A stretch of 64,000 nt of DNA, from contig JAVEDP010000025.1 of NCBI GenBank assembly GCA_030841085.1, positions 186,001 to 250,000 of the forward strand, given 5' to 3'. This document shows positions 10,090 to 18,739 of the stretch, piece by piece. The notes beneath the pieces were generated by a model. It did no database searches. It saw only the letters and a program-made list of their open reading frames with translations, and was not told the DNA's origin. The position numbers and the translations under genes are program-made. Each line of letters begins with the position of its first letter. Within the stretch, counting starts at the first letter, position 1. The DNA is from Pyrinomonadaceae bacterium. GTDB taxonomy: Bacteria; Acidobacteriota; Blastocatellia; Pyrinomonadales; Pyrinomonadaceae.

Positions 10090-10142
10090 TAAAATCAACG
10101 GTCGAATCTGAAGGCCAGTGCGCGAGGTGCTATACTTTCGCC

Positions 10143-10359
10143 ATCGGGCAGCAAGAACTGATCGCAAAAATCAAGAGAGTTCCTCGGAATCGGGTTGCTG
10201 AATTTGAGGATTTGTGGACTGTCTGGACACGGCGCGCAGATAGTTCCGATCGAAATAAGTCTCCATCAGGCGCTCACCGATTACGCAATTCAACACGCGG
10301 GAACGAACGCCGACCTGGATCCCCGGCTCAAAAGAAATGTTAATGTCGCGCTGACCTGA
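10143..10359 (+). pseudogene. Relic of an antitoxin-like small gene
   Basis: Translation from an ATC at 10143 gives GQQELIAKIKRVPRNRVAEF, typical of the start of small antitoxin-like proteins (QQELxxKIKxLPxxRVAEVEDFVDFL). A one-base loss near 10212 breaks the frame. A stop follows, and a third frame gives ALTDYAIQHAGTNADLDP, typical of the C-terminus in the same kind of protein. There is no ATG or clear ribosome site. I read this as two frameshifts and a lost start in an old antitoxin gene; the family call is from memory. Confidence 0.35.
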
Positions 10360-10530
10360 GGCGATGGCGCGGGCTTACGCATTTGGCGCCTTCGGCGCTT
10401 AGCGGGCACTCACCCAAATGGGTGATTCTTATCGTTGCAGTACTAATTCACCCGAAAGTATGACGACAAGCCAAGCCGCCCCGGGTATGTTTACGCCCGA
10501 AATTTGAACACTTATTAGGAGAATCAAAAG

Positions 10531-11070
10531 ATGAAAAAGACAGTCCTGACTTTCGGGCTTATTTCCGGCGGCATGATGGCAGTGATGATGTTCGCCACCC
10601 TCCCTTTCACGGATTCGGCCTGGCTGCAATCGCATAGCATGTTCATCGGCTATACGACGATGGTCTTGTCGTTCATGCTGGTGTTCTTCGGCATCCGCTC
10701 CTATCGCGAGAATATTGGCGGTGGGACCATCACATTCGGACGCGCCTTTGCCATCGGCATTCTAATCACCCTCATCTCATCCGTTTTGTACGTAGTCACA
10801 TGGGAGATCATGTATTTCGGTATTCCCAGCTTTGGTGAGCGGTTCATGACCATGTGCGTCGCGCACGTCAAGAACTCGGGCGCCAGCCCGGAAGCGATCC
10901 AAACGCAGCTTAATCAATTGAAGTATTTAGACAACCCCTTCATCAATGCGGCTATGACCTTTGCTGAGCCGTTCCCGGTTGGGTTAATCATCACCCTGGT
11001 CTCGGCGCTGATTCTGCGGAAGAAAATGAAACCACAGGCTGCGGGGAGCCCGGCGACAGTCGAGGCGTGA
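10531..11070 (+). CDS. DUF4199 domain membrane protein
   Basis: A 179-residue protein with four predicted membrane helices: about 5-25, 38-56, 68-92 and 145-166. The tail is KKMKPQAAGSPATVEA. The pattern VLTFGLISGG, IGYTTMVLSFMLVFFGIRSYR and GRAFAIGILITLISSVLYVV matches DUF4199, a family of unknown function common in Bacteroidota and Acidobacteriota. AGGAGAATCAAAAG before the ATG at 10531 is a good ribosome site. It seems monocistronic. Confidence 0.88.
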   Translation: MKKTVLTFGLISGGMMAVMMFATLPFTDSAWLQSHSMFIGYTTMVLSFMLVFFGIRSYRENIGGGTITFGRAFAIGILITLISSVLYVVTWEIMYFGIPSFGERFMTMCVAHVKNSGASPEAIQTQLNQLKYLDNPFINAAMTFAEPFPVGLIITLVSALILRKKMKPQAAGSPATVEA

Positions 11071-11192
11071 TTTGGAGAACGCAAGGTGCAACAGCGGGAA
11101 GAGTAGCGCGAGCGGTATTCGCCGCCCAGCCGCACTTCGATTTAGAGTTAGCATTTCCCGCGAAAAAAATGAAAGAGGTTTAGGAGACGACT

Positions 11193-11594
11193 ATGGCAAA
11201 AATAACAGGAATCGGCGGCGTATTCTTTAAAGCGAAAACCGACAATAAAGCTCTGCGCGAATGGTACCAAAAGCATCTCGGCCTCGAGCTTTCAGAGTGG
11301 GGAGGCGGCGCCCTCAGGTGGCCCGAAGATAAAGCAGAAGATAAGGGTGTTACGGCATGGCTCATCGCTGAGCCGGCCACAAAATGGTTCAGTCCAAGTG
11401 AATCATCCTTCATGATCAACTATCGAATCGATGACATGGACGGAATGATCGCGCAACTCAACGCCGGAGGAGTTGCGATCCATCAAGGACCGGAGTATCA
11501 CGAGAACGGCGCGTTCCTTTGGATCATTGATCCCGATGGAAACAAGGTCGAACTTTGGGAGCCAAAACTTTGGGACGACAAAAATAAGAAATGA
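11193..11594 (+). CDS. VOC-family protein
   Basis: A 133-residue glyoxalase-fold protein. ITGIGGVFFKAKTDNKALRE, WYQKHLGLELSEWGGGAL and the closing LWIIDPDGNKVELWEP are standard for the family; the Glu in KVELWEP is the usual last metal ligand. A different subgroup from the VOC gene at 5396. TTAGGAGACGACT before the ATG gives a good ribosome site. Substrate unknown. Confidence 0.88.
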   Translation: MAKITGIGGVFFKAKTDNKALREWYQKHLGLELSEWGGGALRWPEDKAEDKGVTAWLIAEPATKWFSPSESSFMINYRIDDMDGMIAQLNAGGVAIHQGPEYHENGAFLWIIDPDGNKVELWEPKLWDDKNKK

Positions 11595-11744
11595 TAATGA
11601 GGACTCTTATTGGAGTTGCCATCTATCGTTATTCTCCGCGAAATATCCAAAGGTCACGGAGTTTGCTATCCAGAAACGCTCTCCTCGCAACGTGACGCTC
11701 TGGCTATTGTTGACGAAGGTTTGAGAGGCTCTTAGTCACAGGTG

Positions 11745-12005
11745 TTATGCCGCAGGCACTGGCTCGGCGACAGGAACGCCGATTTCATAGAGAAAATCCG
11801 GCGACATGTCGGCTCCATTTCCCCAAACAATCGTATCCAAATCGGAGTTGAGATGAACGCTTTTGAAGTTGCTCATGTCCTTCAGCTCCTCAAACACTTC
11901 TCCGTCGAGGTGCGCCGCTAAATCAACCTGTCTTAAGCTGCCGTCCTCAAATGTCAGCATTAGCTTGTATTCAGACAAATACTTCAGGTCCTTTACGAAA
12001 TGCAT
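11745..12005 (-). CDS. DUF2442 domain protein
   Basis: An 86-residue protein matching DUF2442: VKDLKYLSEYKLMLTFEDGS, LRQVDLAAHL and the closing TIVWGNGADMSPDFLYE. It starts nine bases after the stop of the DUF4160 gene and its AGGAGG lies in that gap, so the two are translated from one message. This pairing is common, and the two proteins have been suggested to form a toxin-antitoxin-like unit, but no activity is established here. Confidence 0.88.
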   Translation of the reverse strand: MHFVKDLKYLSEYKLMLTFEDGSLRQVDLAAHLDGEVFEELKDMSNFKSVHLNSDLDTIVWGNGADMSPDFLYEIGVPVAEPVPAA

Positions 12006-12014
12006 CAGTACCTC

Positions 12015-12275
12015 CTATTCCAACGGCTCGATTGGCAGTAGCGGTTTCTGTGCAACCGCACGCTGCCAATTCTCCAGCAACTCACCCCGATGATCAAAGG
12101 CCCATTCAAGCACGAGCGCAACAACTCGTTTTGGTAAACGGCCTTCAATTAGTTTCAGTTCAACAATCGAGAACACGCCTGTCTGTCCGGCGTACTTTGC
12201 GTGAAAGTGCGGCAGGCCGTGTTCCTTGTAATAGATTGCGATTACAATTCCGAAGAATCGACTGATTTCTGGCAT
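12015..12275 (-). CDS. DUF4160 domain protein
   Basis: An 86-residue protein with the family's opening: MPEISRFFGIVIAIYYKEHG, then LPHFHAKYAGQ with the conserved H-x-H, followed by LIEGRLPKRVVALVLEWA. DUF4160 proteins are short and usually paired with DUF2442, as here. Role unknown; a toxin-like partner is a hypothesis. The message would start here and read into DUF2442. Confidence 0.88.
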   Translation of the reverse strand: MPEISRFFGIVIAIYYKEHGLPHFHAKYAGQTGVFSIVELKLIEGRLPKRVVALVLEWAFDHRGELLENWQRAVAQKPLLPIEPLE

Positions 12276-12331
12276 GTTAACTGGGCCAAATTATATCAGC
12301 CAGTGAGCCGAAGCCCCACCAACACTACCGT

Positions 12332-13267
12332 TCACGCTTGCATGAGCTGCTGAACCTCGGGCGGTTCTTCGCCAAGCCACTCGGGATTTTGCGCGGTGCC
12401 ATCAAAGATTGAGGTTGTCTTGAACGGTTCAAAGCGTCCGGTTGCCGCGGCGTCAGCGGTTTTCGCAAGCAAGGCATCCCGTTCCTCGTTGCTGAGAGAA
12501 TGAAACGATTCAACCGCCGTGAATGCCTGATCAAGGATTTCCATACTGTCGATGCCGGTGATAACAACGGACGTGGGCAGGTTGAGGGCGTAATGCAGGC
12601 ACTCAATTGGCGTAGCTGTTTTCGACTTTAATAAAATGCCGTTTGCCATGCTCTTCATCCCGAGCACGCCAATTCCCTGCTTGACCAGTTCCGGCACGAC
12701 AAGTTTTTCGAAGCTGCGATAATGCGCATCCATGACGTTCAATGGCATTTGCGCCGTATCAAATTTGAAGCCGTACTCTGTTGCTACTTCGAGCATGTGC
12801 AAATGTATGTGCGGATCTTTGTGTCCGGTAAAGCCGATGTAGCGAAGCTTCCCAGCGGAGCGAGCCTCAACGAGCGCAGCGTTGGCTCCCGCCACAGCGA
12901 AGATTCGATGCGGGTCTTCATAGCGAATGACTTCGTGATGCTGCACCAGGTCGATGCAATCCACTTTTAGCCGCCGCAGCGATTCATCCAGTTGCTTCGC
13001 CGCCTCCTGTTTTGTTCGCCCGTCAATCTTGGTCATCAGGAAAGCCTTCGCGCGATAGCCGTCGGCAAGTGCTTTACCCATGCGCCGTTCGCTTTCGCCG
13101 TCGTTGTAGTCCCAACAGTTATCCATGAAGTTGATGCCGCGATCGATCGCGGTGCGGACAATGCGCAGGCTGAGTTTTTCGTCGACGTGCGGAAGGCTGA
13201 GATGCCAGCCGCCAACGCCGACAGCCGAGACATTTTCGCCGGTGCTTCCAAGTGTTCTGTAAATCAT
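12332..13267 (-). CDS. Aldo/keto reductase
   Basis: NAD(P)H-dependent oxidoreductase of the AKR superfamily, 311 residues, TIM-barrel. Catalytic residues are visible: Asp and Tyr in FMDNCWDYNDGESE, Lys in FLMTKIDGR and His in DLVQHHEV. GVGGWHLSLPH at the start and FTGHKDP are typical of YdbC/general-stress-type AKRs. Substrate unknown. It is divergent from the acyl-CoA dehydrogenase; the 99-base gap holds a palindromic repeat. Confidence 0.92.
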   Translation of the reverse strand: MIYRTLGSTGENVSAVGVGGWHLSLPHVDEKLSLRIVRTAIDRGINFMDNCWDYNDGESERRMGKALADGYRAKAFLMTKIDGRTKQEAAKQLDESLRRLKVDCIDLVQHHEVIRYEDPHRIFAVAGANAALVEARSAGKLRYIGFTGHKDPHIHLHMLEVATEYGFKFDTAQMPLNVMDAHYRSFEKLVVPELVKQGIGVLGMKSMANGILLKSKTATPIECLHYALNLPTSVVITGIDSMEILDQAFTAVESFHSLSNEERDALLAKTADAAATGRFEPFKTTSIFDGTAQNPEWLGEEPPEVQQLMQA

Positions 13268-13306
13268 GATGAGGCCGAGATTAACACCAAACGCATTAGT
13301 CTTGAA

Positions 13307-13362
13307 GTGGCATAGACTTCAGTCTGTGCCGGCCACCAAGCACAGACTAAAGTCTATGCTAC
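13307..13362. repeat. Inverted pair of CATAGACTTTAGTCTG-type repeats
   Basis: Two copies face each other (13307-13329 with one changed base, and 13341-13362). They lie in the divergent gap between the aldo/keto reductase and acyl-CoA dehydrogenase genes and end five bases before the latter's ATG. The same family occurs at 28041, 47305-47468, 57470-57599, 59570-59628 and 62085-62234. Confidence 0.9.
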
Positions 13363-13366
13363 ATTT

Positions 13367-15040
13367 ATGATCATGCCGTTTCAGCAAGCGCCCCCAGCGT
13401 TGGGCAATCAATACGAGGATGATTCAGTTCTGCGCTCCTACTTACGGCGGACCATTCCCGCCGAAGTGCTGCGCGAGATCGAACCGGCGCTCGTGGAAAT
13501 GGGAAGACTTGCCGGCGGTGAACTCTATCAAATGCAACTTGCCGATAGGCTCAACGAGCCGACGCTTACGCAGTGGGACGCCTGGGGAAATCGAATCGAT
13601 CGAATTGAGCTGACGCCCTTATGGCGCGTCGCGGAACGCATCGCTGCGGAACACGGTGTGGTCGCCACCGCTTATGAACAAAAGCATGGCCGATTTTCGC
13701 GCGTTCATCAGTGCGCGCTCGCGTATCTGTTTACACCTTCAACCGACATTTACAGTTGCCCCCTGGCGATGAGCGACGGAGCGGCGCGGACGCTGCTGGA
13801 CTCAGGCAACCAAGCCCTAATCGAACGCGCTGTGCCGCATCTAACCAGTCGCGATCCGAAAGCGTTTTGGACCAGCGGGCAGTGGATGACTGAACTCACC
13901 GGCGGCTCAGACGTTGGAGCCTCAGAGACAATCGCGAAGCCTGACTTAACTCGAAACTCGAATTCCGAAACCGCGAACTGGCTTCTCTACGGTCGCAAGT
14001 GGTTCACATCCGCTGCCACTTCGCAAATTGCCCTGACGCTGGCACGTCCCGAAGGCAACCCTCCCGGCGGGCGCGGACTGGCGCTCTTTTATCTGGAGAT
14101 GCGAGACGAGCACGGCCGCCTACACAACATTTCAATCGATCGTTTGAAGGACAAGCTCGGCACGCGCAAAGTTCCGACGGCAGAATTGACGCTTGACGGC
14201 ACACCGGCGCAACTGGTTCTGGGAACTACCGACGGCGTGCGCAACATCGCGCCGTTGCTCAACATCACGCGGCTTTGGAACGGCATCAGCGCCGTTTCCC
14301 TGATGCGTCGCAGCATCGCACTCGCGCTTGATTATTCGCAGAAGCGCTCGGTCTTCGGTGCGCCGCTTTCCGAGAAGCCGCTGCACATGGACACGCTCGC
14401 CGGGTTACAGGCTGAGGCGGAAGCGGCGTTTCATCTCGCGTTCATGGTCGCGGAATTAACTGGGCGCGCTGAAACCGCAGAAATAGTTGAAGAGCAAAGT
14501 TTATTGCTTCGTCTGCTCACGCCCTTAATGAAGCTGACTACAGCCCGGCAAGTCGTGGCCGTGATCAGCGAAGCACTCGAGGCCTTTGGCGGCGCAGGCT
14601 ACGTTGAGGACACGGGGTTGCCAATGCTCTTGCGCGATGCGCAGGTGCTGCCGATTTGGGAAGGAACTACGAACGTGCTGGCGCTGGATGCGCTGCGCGC
14701 TTTGGGTGCTGATGACCGAACGTTCACGGCGCTGAAATTATCACTGACCCGCTGCCTTGCTTCTGTTAACGATAAGCGACTAGCTGAACCGGTGCGGATC
14801 GTGCGAGCGGCACTCGCCCACGCCGAAAGTTGGCTGGCCGAGGCCAGGCAGGCAGGAACCCCGGCGTTGGAAGCAGGCGCACGCCGCTTCGCACTCACGC
14901 TGGGTCGCGCGACGGAACTGGCGCTGCTTTGCAGCCACGCTCAATGGTCGCGGGAAAGTGAAAACGAGACTGGGTCGACCGACGCGGCCCGACGGTTCGG
15001 AGCTTCCGGAATCGATCTTATCGCCGCGTCAGATTTGTGA
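13367..15040 (+). CDS. Acyl-CoA dehydrogenase family protein, AidB-like
   Basis: FAD-linked acyl-CoA dehydrogenase fold, 557 residues, longer than the usual 380-400 and close to the AidB/ACAD11-like branch. WTSGQWMTELTGGSDVGAS is the AidB-type FAD motif. KWFTSAATSQIALTLARPEG and KDKLGTRKVPTAEL are the middle beta-domain. RSVFGAPLSEKPLHMDTLA and LPIWEGTTNVLALDALRAL carry the C-terminal helices with the candidate catalytic Glu. ATG at 13367 or 13373 are both possible, and a repeat ends five bases upstream, leaving little room for a normal ribosome site. Substrate unknown. Confidence 0.9.
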   Translation: MIMPFQQAPPALGNQYEDDSVLRSYLRRTIPAEVLREIEPALVEMGRLAGGELYQMQLADRLNEPTLTQWDAWGNRIDRIELTPLWRVAERIAAEHGVVATAYEQKHGRFSRVHQCALAYLFTPSTDIYSCPLAMSDGAARTLLDSGNQALIERAVPHLTSRDPKAFWTSGQWMTELTGGSDVGASETIAKPDLTRNSNSETANWLLYGRKWFTSAATSQIALTLARPEGNPPGGRGLALFYLEMRDEHGRLHNISIDRLKDKLGTRKVPTAELTLDGTPAQLVLGTTDGVRNIAPLLNITRLWNGISAVSLMRRSIALALDYSQKRSVFGAPLSEKPLHMDTLAGLQAEAEAAFHLAFMVAELTGRAETAEIVEEQSLLLRLLTPLMKLTTARQVVAVISEALEAFGGAGYVEDTGLPMLLRDAQVLPIWEGTTNVLALDALRALGADDRTFTALKLSLTRCLASVNDKRLAEPVRIVRAALAHAESWLAEARQAGTPALEAGARRFALTLGRATELALLCSHAQWSRESENETGSTDAARRFGASGIDLIAASDL

Positions 15041-15061
15041 GATGGACGCTGGCAAAGGAAA

Positions 15062-15090
15062 AAGGGAAACCACTCATCGTGGTTTCCCTT
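15062..15090. terminator. Bidirectional terminator between convergent genes
   Basis: A perfect 12-bp stem AAGGGAAACCAC / GTGGTTTCCCTT with a five-base loop lies after the acyl-CoA dehydrogenase stop and before the trxA stop. On the minus strand it is followed directly by a T run; on the plus strand by a T-rich stretch (TTGTTTTT). It can serve both genes. Confidence 0.85.
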
Positions 15091-15112
15091 CTGTTGTTTT
15101 TGAGGCAGCAAT

Positions 15113-15135
15113 CGCAAACTAACAGTTTGCTTTAC
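15113..15135. repeat. Single GCAAACTAACAGTTTGC-type palindrome
   Basis: One copy of the 5230-type element, ending one base before the trxA stop codon on the minus strand. Confidence 0.88.
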
Positions 15136-15136
15136 A

Positions 15137-15484
15137 TTAACCAACCTGTGCTTTGGCGCTGGCGTGTTTCTCGATCATGCGCGAGATCGATTCCTTGCTG
15201 GTGGCACCGACTACGCGTTCCACTTCCTTACCGGCGCTGAACAAAATCAAAGTCGGAATGCCTTTGATGCCATAACGCTGGGCCGTCTCGGTATTGTCAT
15301 CGACATTTACTTTCACGACTTCGGCTGTCTCGGCATACTGTTCCGCGATGGCGTCGATGGTTGGCGCAATCATGCGACAAGGCGCACACCACTCCGCCCA
15401 AAAATCAACCAGCACCGGCTTGGCCGATTGCAAAACGTCTTTCTCAAATGAACTGTCGGTTACGTACTTTACTTTCTCACTCAT
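15137..15484 (-). CDS. trxA: Thioredoxin
   Basis: A 115-residue thioredoxin that reduces protein disulfides in the cytoplasm. The active site WCAPC is at 32-36 within [18 protein letters not shown], and the cis-Pro loop is [11 protein letters not shown]. Length is normal with a short extra tail ([10 protein letters not shown]). The ATG at 15484 is chosen because the fold starts at once ([12 protein letters not shown]) and GGAAG lies just upstream; an earlier TTG would add 30 unrelated residues. It follows rpoD on the same strand with a hairpin between them. Confidence 0.96.
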   Translation of the reverse strand: MSEKVKYVTDSSFEKDVLQSAKPVLVDFWAEWCAPCRMIAPTIDAIAEQYAETAEVVKVNVDDNTETAQRYGIKGIPTLILFSAGKEVERVVGATSKESISRMIEKHASAKAQVG

Positions 15485-15528
15485 TTTCTTTTCTTCCTTG
15501 ACTCCTGAAATTTTCACATCGCGCGAAG

Positions 15529-15550
15529 GGACAGACTGGAAAGTCTGTCC
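15529..15550. repeat. Hairpin GGACAGACT/AGTCTGTCC between rpoD and trxA
   Basis: A nine-base perfect stem with a four-base loop, five bases past the rpoD stop on the minus strand. No T run follows, so it may be an attenuating hairpin or a short repeat; a similar stem (GGACAGGCA/TGCCTGTCC) is at 18467. Confidence 0.7.
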
Positions 15551-15554
15551 TACT

Positions 15555-17270
15555 TTACTGGTGATGGCCTTCAATGAAACTTTTCAACACGCGCGCGCGT
15601 GACGGGTGACGCAGCTTTCTCAGCGCCTTCGCTTCAATTTGGCGAATGCGTTCGCGGGTTACGTTAAAGTCCTGACCAACTTCTTCCAACGTGCGTTCGT
15701 GCCCTTCCCTGTCGAGACCGAAGCGCATGCGAATCACACGCTCTTCGCGCGGACTCAATGTTTGCAGAACGTCGCCGGTGATCTCACGCAGGTTTGAAGT
15801 GATAACTCGCTCAGCCGGGCTGGTGCTCGATTTGTCCTCGATCAAATCGCCAAGCTGTGAATCGCCGCTCTCGCCGATTGGTGTCTCCAACGAAACTGGC
15901 TGCTGCACCAACTTGCGCGCCTTGCTGACTTTCTCGACGGACATGCCCATCTTTTTGGCAATCTCTTCCGTCGTCGGTTCGCGGCCAAGCTCACGCACTA
16001 ACTCGCGCGACGTGTTGCGAAGCTTGTTGATGACTTCGATCATGTGCACCGGAATGCGAATCGTGCGCGCCTGGTCGGCGATGGCGCGGGTAATCGCCTG
16101 CCGAATCCACCAGGTCGCGTAAGTCGAAAACTTATAACCGCGGCGCCACTCAAACTTGTCGACGCCCTTCATCAGACCCAGGTTTCCTTCCTGAATTAAA
16201 TCCAGAAACTGCAGACCGCGGTTCTGATACTTCTTGGCAATCGAAACCACCAAACGCAGGTTGGCTTCGGTCAACTCGTGCTTCGCCTGTGCTGCCTGCG
16301 CTTCGCCAGTCACAATCATTTGATGTGATCGCTTGATTTCGAGTGGCGAGACATAATGTTCGACTTCAATTTCTTTCAACCGGCGCTTGGCGGCAGAAAT
16401 CTGTTTACGCAACTCCTTCGCGTCGTCAGCCTTAATTCTTTTCTTGGTCAGCTTCGCGTTGTTAGCTTCAATTTCGCGTTCAAGCGTTCGAGTTTCCCGG
16501 TGAATCGTGGCAATGGAAGTTATCAAGCGCTGGCGAATGGCTTCCTTCAAACGAAGCACGCTGATTTCCTGGACAATCTCCAGACGGGTGCGTGCCACCT
16601 TGCGGCGCAGCCGCAGCAGCTTCTTCGAAGTCTTGCTGCCCTTCACCTTCTGCTGCGCGTTTAGTTGGGCCAGCTCTTTCAATCCGCGCTTGTAATGTTT
16701 GCGGATATTCCCAATGCCTTCGATGGTCCACTGAAAATACTCTTCAGTCTTATCTTCGTGCTCTTCAGTTTCCGTCTGGTCGGAAAAGTTGATTACGTCG
16801 CGAATGCCAATCGTCCCGGCCTCGAGCTCGGTGCCGATTTTTAAGAGTTCCGCAACGGCAATCGGAGATCGGCTGATTCCCTTTTGCGCTCGCTTCTGTC
16901 CCCATTCAATTCGCTTGGCGATTGACACTTCCTGCTCGCGTTTGAGCAAGGGCACCACGCCCATTTCGCGCATGTATACGCGCACCGGATCCGAAGTCTT
17001 ATCCAGTTCACCCGCCGATAGATCGAGTTCCATCTCTTCCGGAGCATTGTCCTCATCTTCAGCGCGCGCGGCTGCGGAAGATGGTTCGCCCATGACGGGC
17101 TCGTCAGTTTCGGCGCCGGAGATGCCCGCGGTTGCGAGCTTTTCCAGAACCTCATCGATATCTTCGATTGAAACTGTATCGTCCAGCTGCTCCTCATGAG
17201 CGCCGGAAAAATCTGGTTTCACCGAATCCATCGGCTCAACCCCATCCTGATCTTTTGGAAGCCTAGCCAA
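15555..17270 (-). CDS. rpoD: Primary sigma factor (RpoD/SigA)
   Basis: Housekeeping sigma-70 factor, 571 residues from the TTG at 17270, which has AAAGGA upstream; an in-frame ATG at 17231 is the alternative. Region 1.2 is [21 protein letters not shown] non-conserved charged insert (about 150-290) follows. Region 2 is [20 protein letters not shown] with [20 protein letters not shown] for -10 recognition. Region 3 and region 4 ([16 protein letters not shown], then [20 protein letters not shown]) contact the -35 element. The very acidic N-terminus replaces a clear region 1.1. Confidence 0.97.
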   Translation of the reverse strand: MARLPKDQDGVEPMDSVKPDFSGAHEEQLDDTVSIEDIDEVLEKLATAGISGAETDEPVMGEPSSAAARAEDEDNAPEEMELDLSAGELDKTSDPVRVYMREMGVVPLLKREQEVSIAKRIEWGQKRAQKGISRSPIAVAELLKIGTELEAGTIGIRDVINFSDQTETEEHEDKTEEYFQWTIEGIGNIRKHYKRGLKELAQLNAQQKVKGSKTSKKLLRLRRKVARTRLEIVQEISVLRLKEAIRQRLITSIATIHRETRTLEREIEANNAKLTKKRIKADDAKELRKQISAAKRRLKEIEVEHYVSPLEIKRSHQMIVTGEAQAAQAKHELTEANLRLVVSIAKKYQNRGLQFLDLIQEGNLGLMKGVDKFEWRRGYKFSTYATWWIRQAITRAIADQARTIRIPVHMIEVINKLRNTSRELVRELGREPTTEEIAKKMGMSVEKVSKARKLVQQPVSLETPIGESGDSQLGDLIEDKSSTSPAERVITSNLREITGDVLQTLSPREERVIRMRFGLDREGHERTLEEVGQDFNVTRERIRQIEAKALRKLRHPSRARVLKSFIEGHHQ

Positions 17271-17372
17271 TTTCAGACCGTCCTTTCGTGCGATATTGTT
17301 TTTTAGTTGAGGAGAGAGCCTCGCAACGTTGTCTCTCTCGAGTTCTGTTCATAATACGAAGACGTTCATTTC

Positions 17373-17882
17373 TTAGTTTCTCGCAGATACCGACTGCACC
17401 CTCGTCGCCTGCTTCCGCTTGCTATGCGCTAAGACGGTTGCGCGCTTGCCGGTGGTTGTACTGACGCACGGCTGTAAACGCGAGACGACGTCTCGTAATG
17501 TCATGTTTGCTAAAACGCGCTCGACAGCGGAGTCGACTTCATCCAAAACCTCGTTGAGCACCGTGCCAATATTTACGCCGACCGGGCAATCGGGATTGGG
17601 TGGGTGACGATGCAAGGAAAAGACGCCGCGACTCTCAACGGCCTGATAAATGTCGAGCAGAGTTATCCGCTCTGGCAGCCGGGCGAGTTTCGATCCGCCC
17701 ATCGAGCCCGTTTGCGAAACAACCAGGTTAGATTCCGCTAATTCACACAACATTCGCCTGATAACGACGGCGTTAGTGTTGACACTCTCGGCCACCTGTT
17801 CAGATTTCAGCGGCTCTTCATCAGCCCACGCCATAAGCGTGAGCACGTGAACTGCTACGGCGAATCTGCTGCTGGTAGACAT
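17373..17882 (-). CDS. Rrf2-family transcriptional regulator
   Basis: A 169-residue regulator with an N-terminal winged helix (SRFAVAVHVLTLMAWADEEP, then SVNTNAVVIRRMLCELAESN and SQTGSMGGSKLARLPERITL). The cluster of three cysteines that binds Fe-S in IscR or NsrR is absent; only Cys99 in PNPDCPVGVNI is present. This resembles the cofactor-free YwnA-type branch. The ATG at 17882 fits the fold start and sits 26 bases after the predicted transcription start. The basic C-terminal tail (KRKQATRVQS) is extra. It probably represses itself through the site at 17908-17926. Confidence 0.9.
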   Translation of the reverse strand: MSTSSRFAVAVHVLTLMAWADEEPLKSEQVAESVNTNAVVIRRMLCELAESNLVVSQTGSMGGSKLARLPERITLLDIYQAVESRGVFSLHRHPPNPDCPVGVNIGTVLNEVLDEVDSAVERVLANMTLRDVVSRLQPCVSTTTGKRATVLAHSKRKQATRVQSVSARN

Positions 17883-17907
17883 AAGCGGAAAATCTCTTGG
17901 AAACGTC

Positions 17908-17926
17908 TGTAACAACTATAGTTACA
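17908..17926. promoter_or_regulatory. Probable Rrf2 operator overlapping the -10 box
   Basis: Inverted repeat TGTAAC, seven bases, GTTACA, centred on the -10 box of the promoter above, with an inner palindrome AACTATAGTT. The position would block RNA polymerase, as expected for autorepression. The assignment to this regulator is inference from position. Confidence 0.7.
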
Positions 17927-17943
17927 GTTGGGTGTTTTGTCAA
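17915..17943 (-). promoter_or_regulatory. Sigma-70 promoter of the Rrf2 gene
   Basis: On the minus strand TTGACA (17943-17938), 17 bases, then TATAGT (17920-17915). The -35 is a perfect consensus, spacing is optimal and the -10 differs at one base. The start codon follows about 33 bases later. Confidence 0.88.
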
Positions 17944-18272
17944 GACCAGTCTGTGTTCGCGATGGCGGACCGTCCGCCTTATTCTTAAGGAAAACTGGAG
18001 CGCTGCGATTTATGTTGCGCCGCCCTTGAATGAAATCCGCACGATATGTAATTCCGGTTCAAACGGGAAGCGAACGGTTCTAATGCACGGGCTCGGTACG
18101 TCTGTCGCGGTTAACCGCTGGCCGGTGGTCCATGTTTACCCAAGACTCTCTATTTATTGGCGATAAACCCCAAATTACAAAGATCATTGCGAAATGGCAT
18201 AAGCATTGCTCCCTCGCAACTTTGTTCGAGACGCTCTAGACATTCGCAGGCTACCAACAAAGGAGAGAACGT
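17944..18272. other. Intergenic, no gene seen
   Basis: About 330 bases upstream of the small membrane protein. No convincing coding sequence, RNA or repeat; only the ribosome site AAGGAGAGAACGT at its right end is clear. Confidence 0.6.
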
Positions 18273-18419
18273 ATGTTGTGGACGATTCTTGTGATTTTAC
18301 TTGTGCTGTGGTTAGTGGGATTCCTTGGGCACATTGGCGGCGGATTGATTCACTTGCTGCTGGTGATCGCGTTGATAGTTTTCATCATTAACCTGGTCTC
18401 GGGTCGACGAGCTGTTTAA
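18273..18419 (+). CDS. Lmo0937-family small membrane protein (DUF5670)
   Basis: A 48-residue hydrophobic protein: MLWTILVILLVLWLVGF, then IGGGLIHLLLVIALIVFIIN, then SGRRAV. Two membrane helices (about 2-19 and 24-42) joined by a Gly-rich turn with one His before it and one after. This pattern is the Lmo0937 family, short stress-associated membrane proteins of unknown role. AAGGAGAGAACGT before the ATG supports translation. Confidence 0.88.
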   Translation: MLWTILVILLVLWLVGFLGHIGGGLIHLLLVIALIVFIINLVSGRRAV

Positions 18420-18466
18420 GCAAAGACAAGCGCTTGAATGCTCGCGGACTCGATGATCTTTAATTC

Positions 18467-18489
18467 GGACAGGCAGAGAATGCCTGTCC
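18467..18489. terminator. Hairpin downstream of the small membrane protein
   Basis: Nine-base perfect stem GGACAGGCA/TGCCTGTCC with loop GAGAA, about 48 bases after the stop. It lacks a full T run (CGCTTTGTTG follows), so it is either a weak terminator or a repeat related to 15529. Nothing further is seen up to 18739. Confidence 0.5.
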
Positions 18490-18739
18490 CGCTTTGTTGA
18501 GGTTCCGAACAAGGGGGTTTCAGTGGATGGAAAAAGGATAGAGATTCGGTTCACTAGCGCCGATTCCTAAAAAGGCCCTGGCCGGAAGGCTAGAGCATGT
18601 CGTCCACGGCAGCAACGCTTCTTCAGAACTTTGGAGGAGCGTTGTTTTGTGATGGGGTCTTACTTGTTCAGCCGGAGCCAACGACACCAGCTCCAAGCGG
18701 CCCAACTCCTCGCCAGCTTTCGCAATTGAGTACGAGATC

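Noticed and set aside
10083-10343. 86-residue plus-strand gene
   Set aside because: It begins inside the tRNA-Cys fragment, has no ribosome site, and only its middle matches a protein family, best explained by frameshifts in a relic.
15529-15550. Rho-independent terminator after rpoD
   Set aside because: The stem is good but no T run follows, so it is listed as a repeat/hairpin only.
17944-18272. Riboswitch or small RNA upstream of the small membrane protein
   Set aside because: No conserved riboswitch core or stable set of stems could be found by eye.
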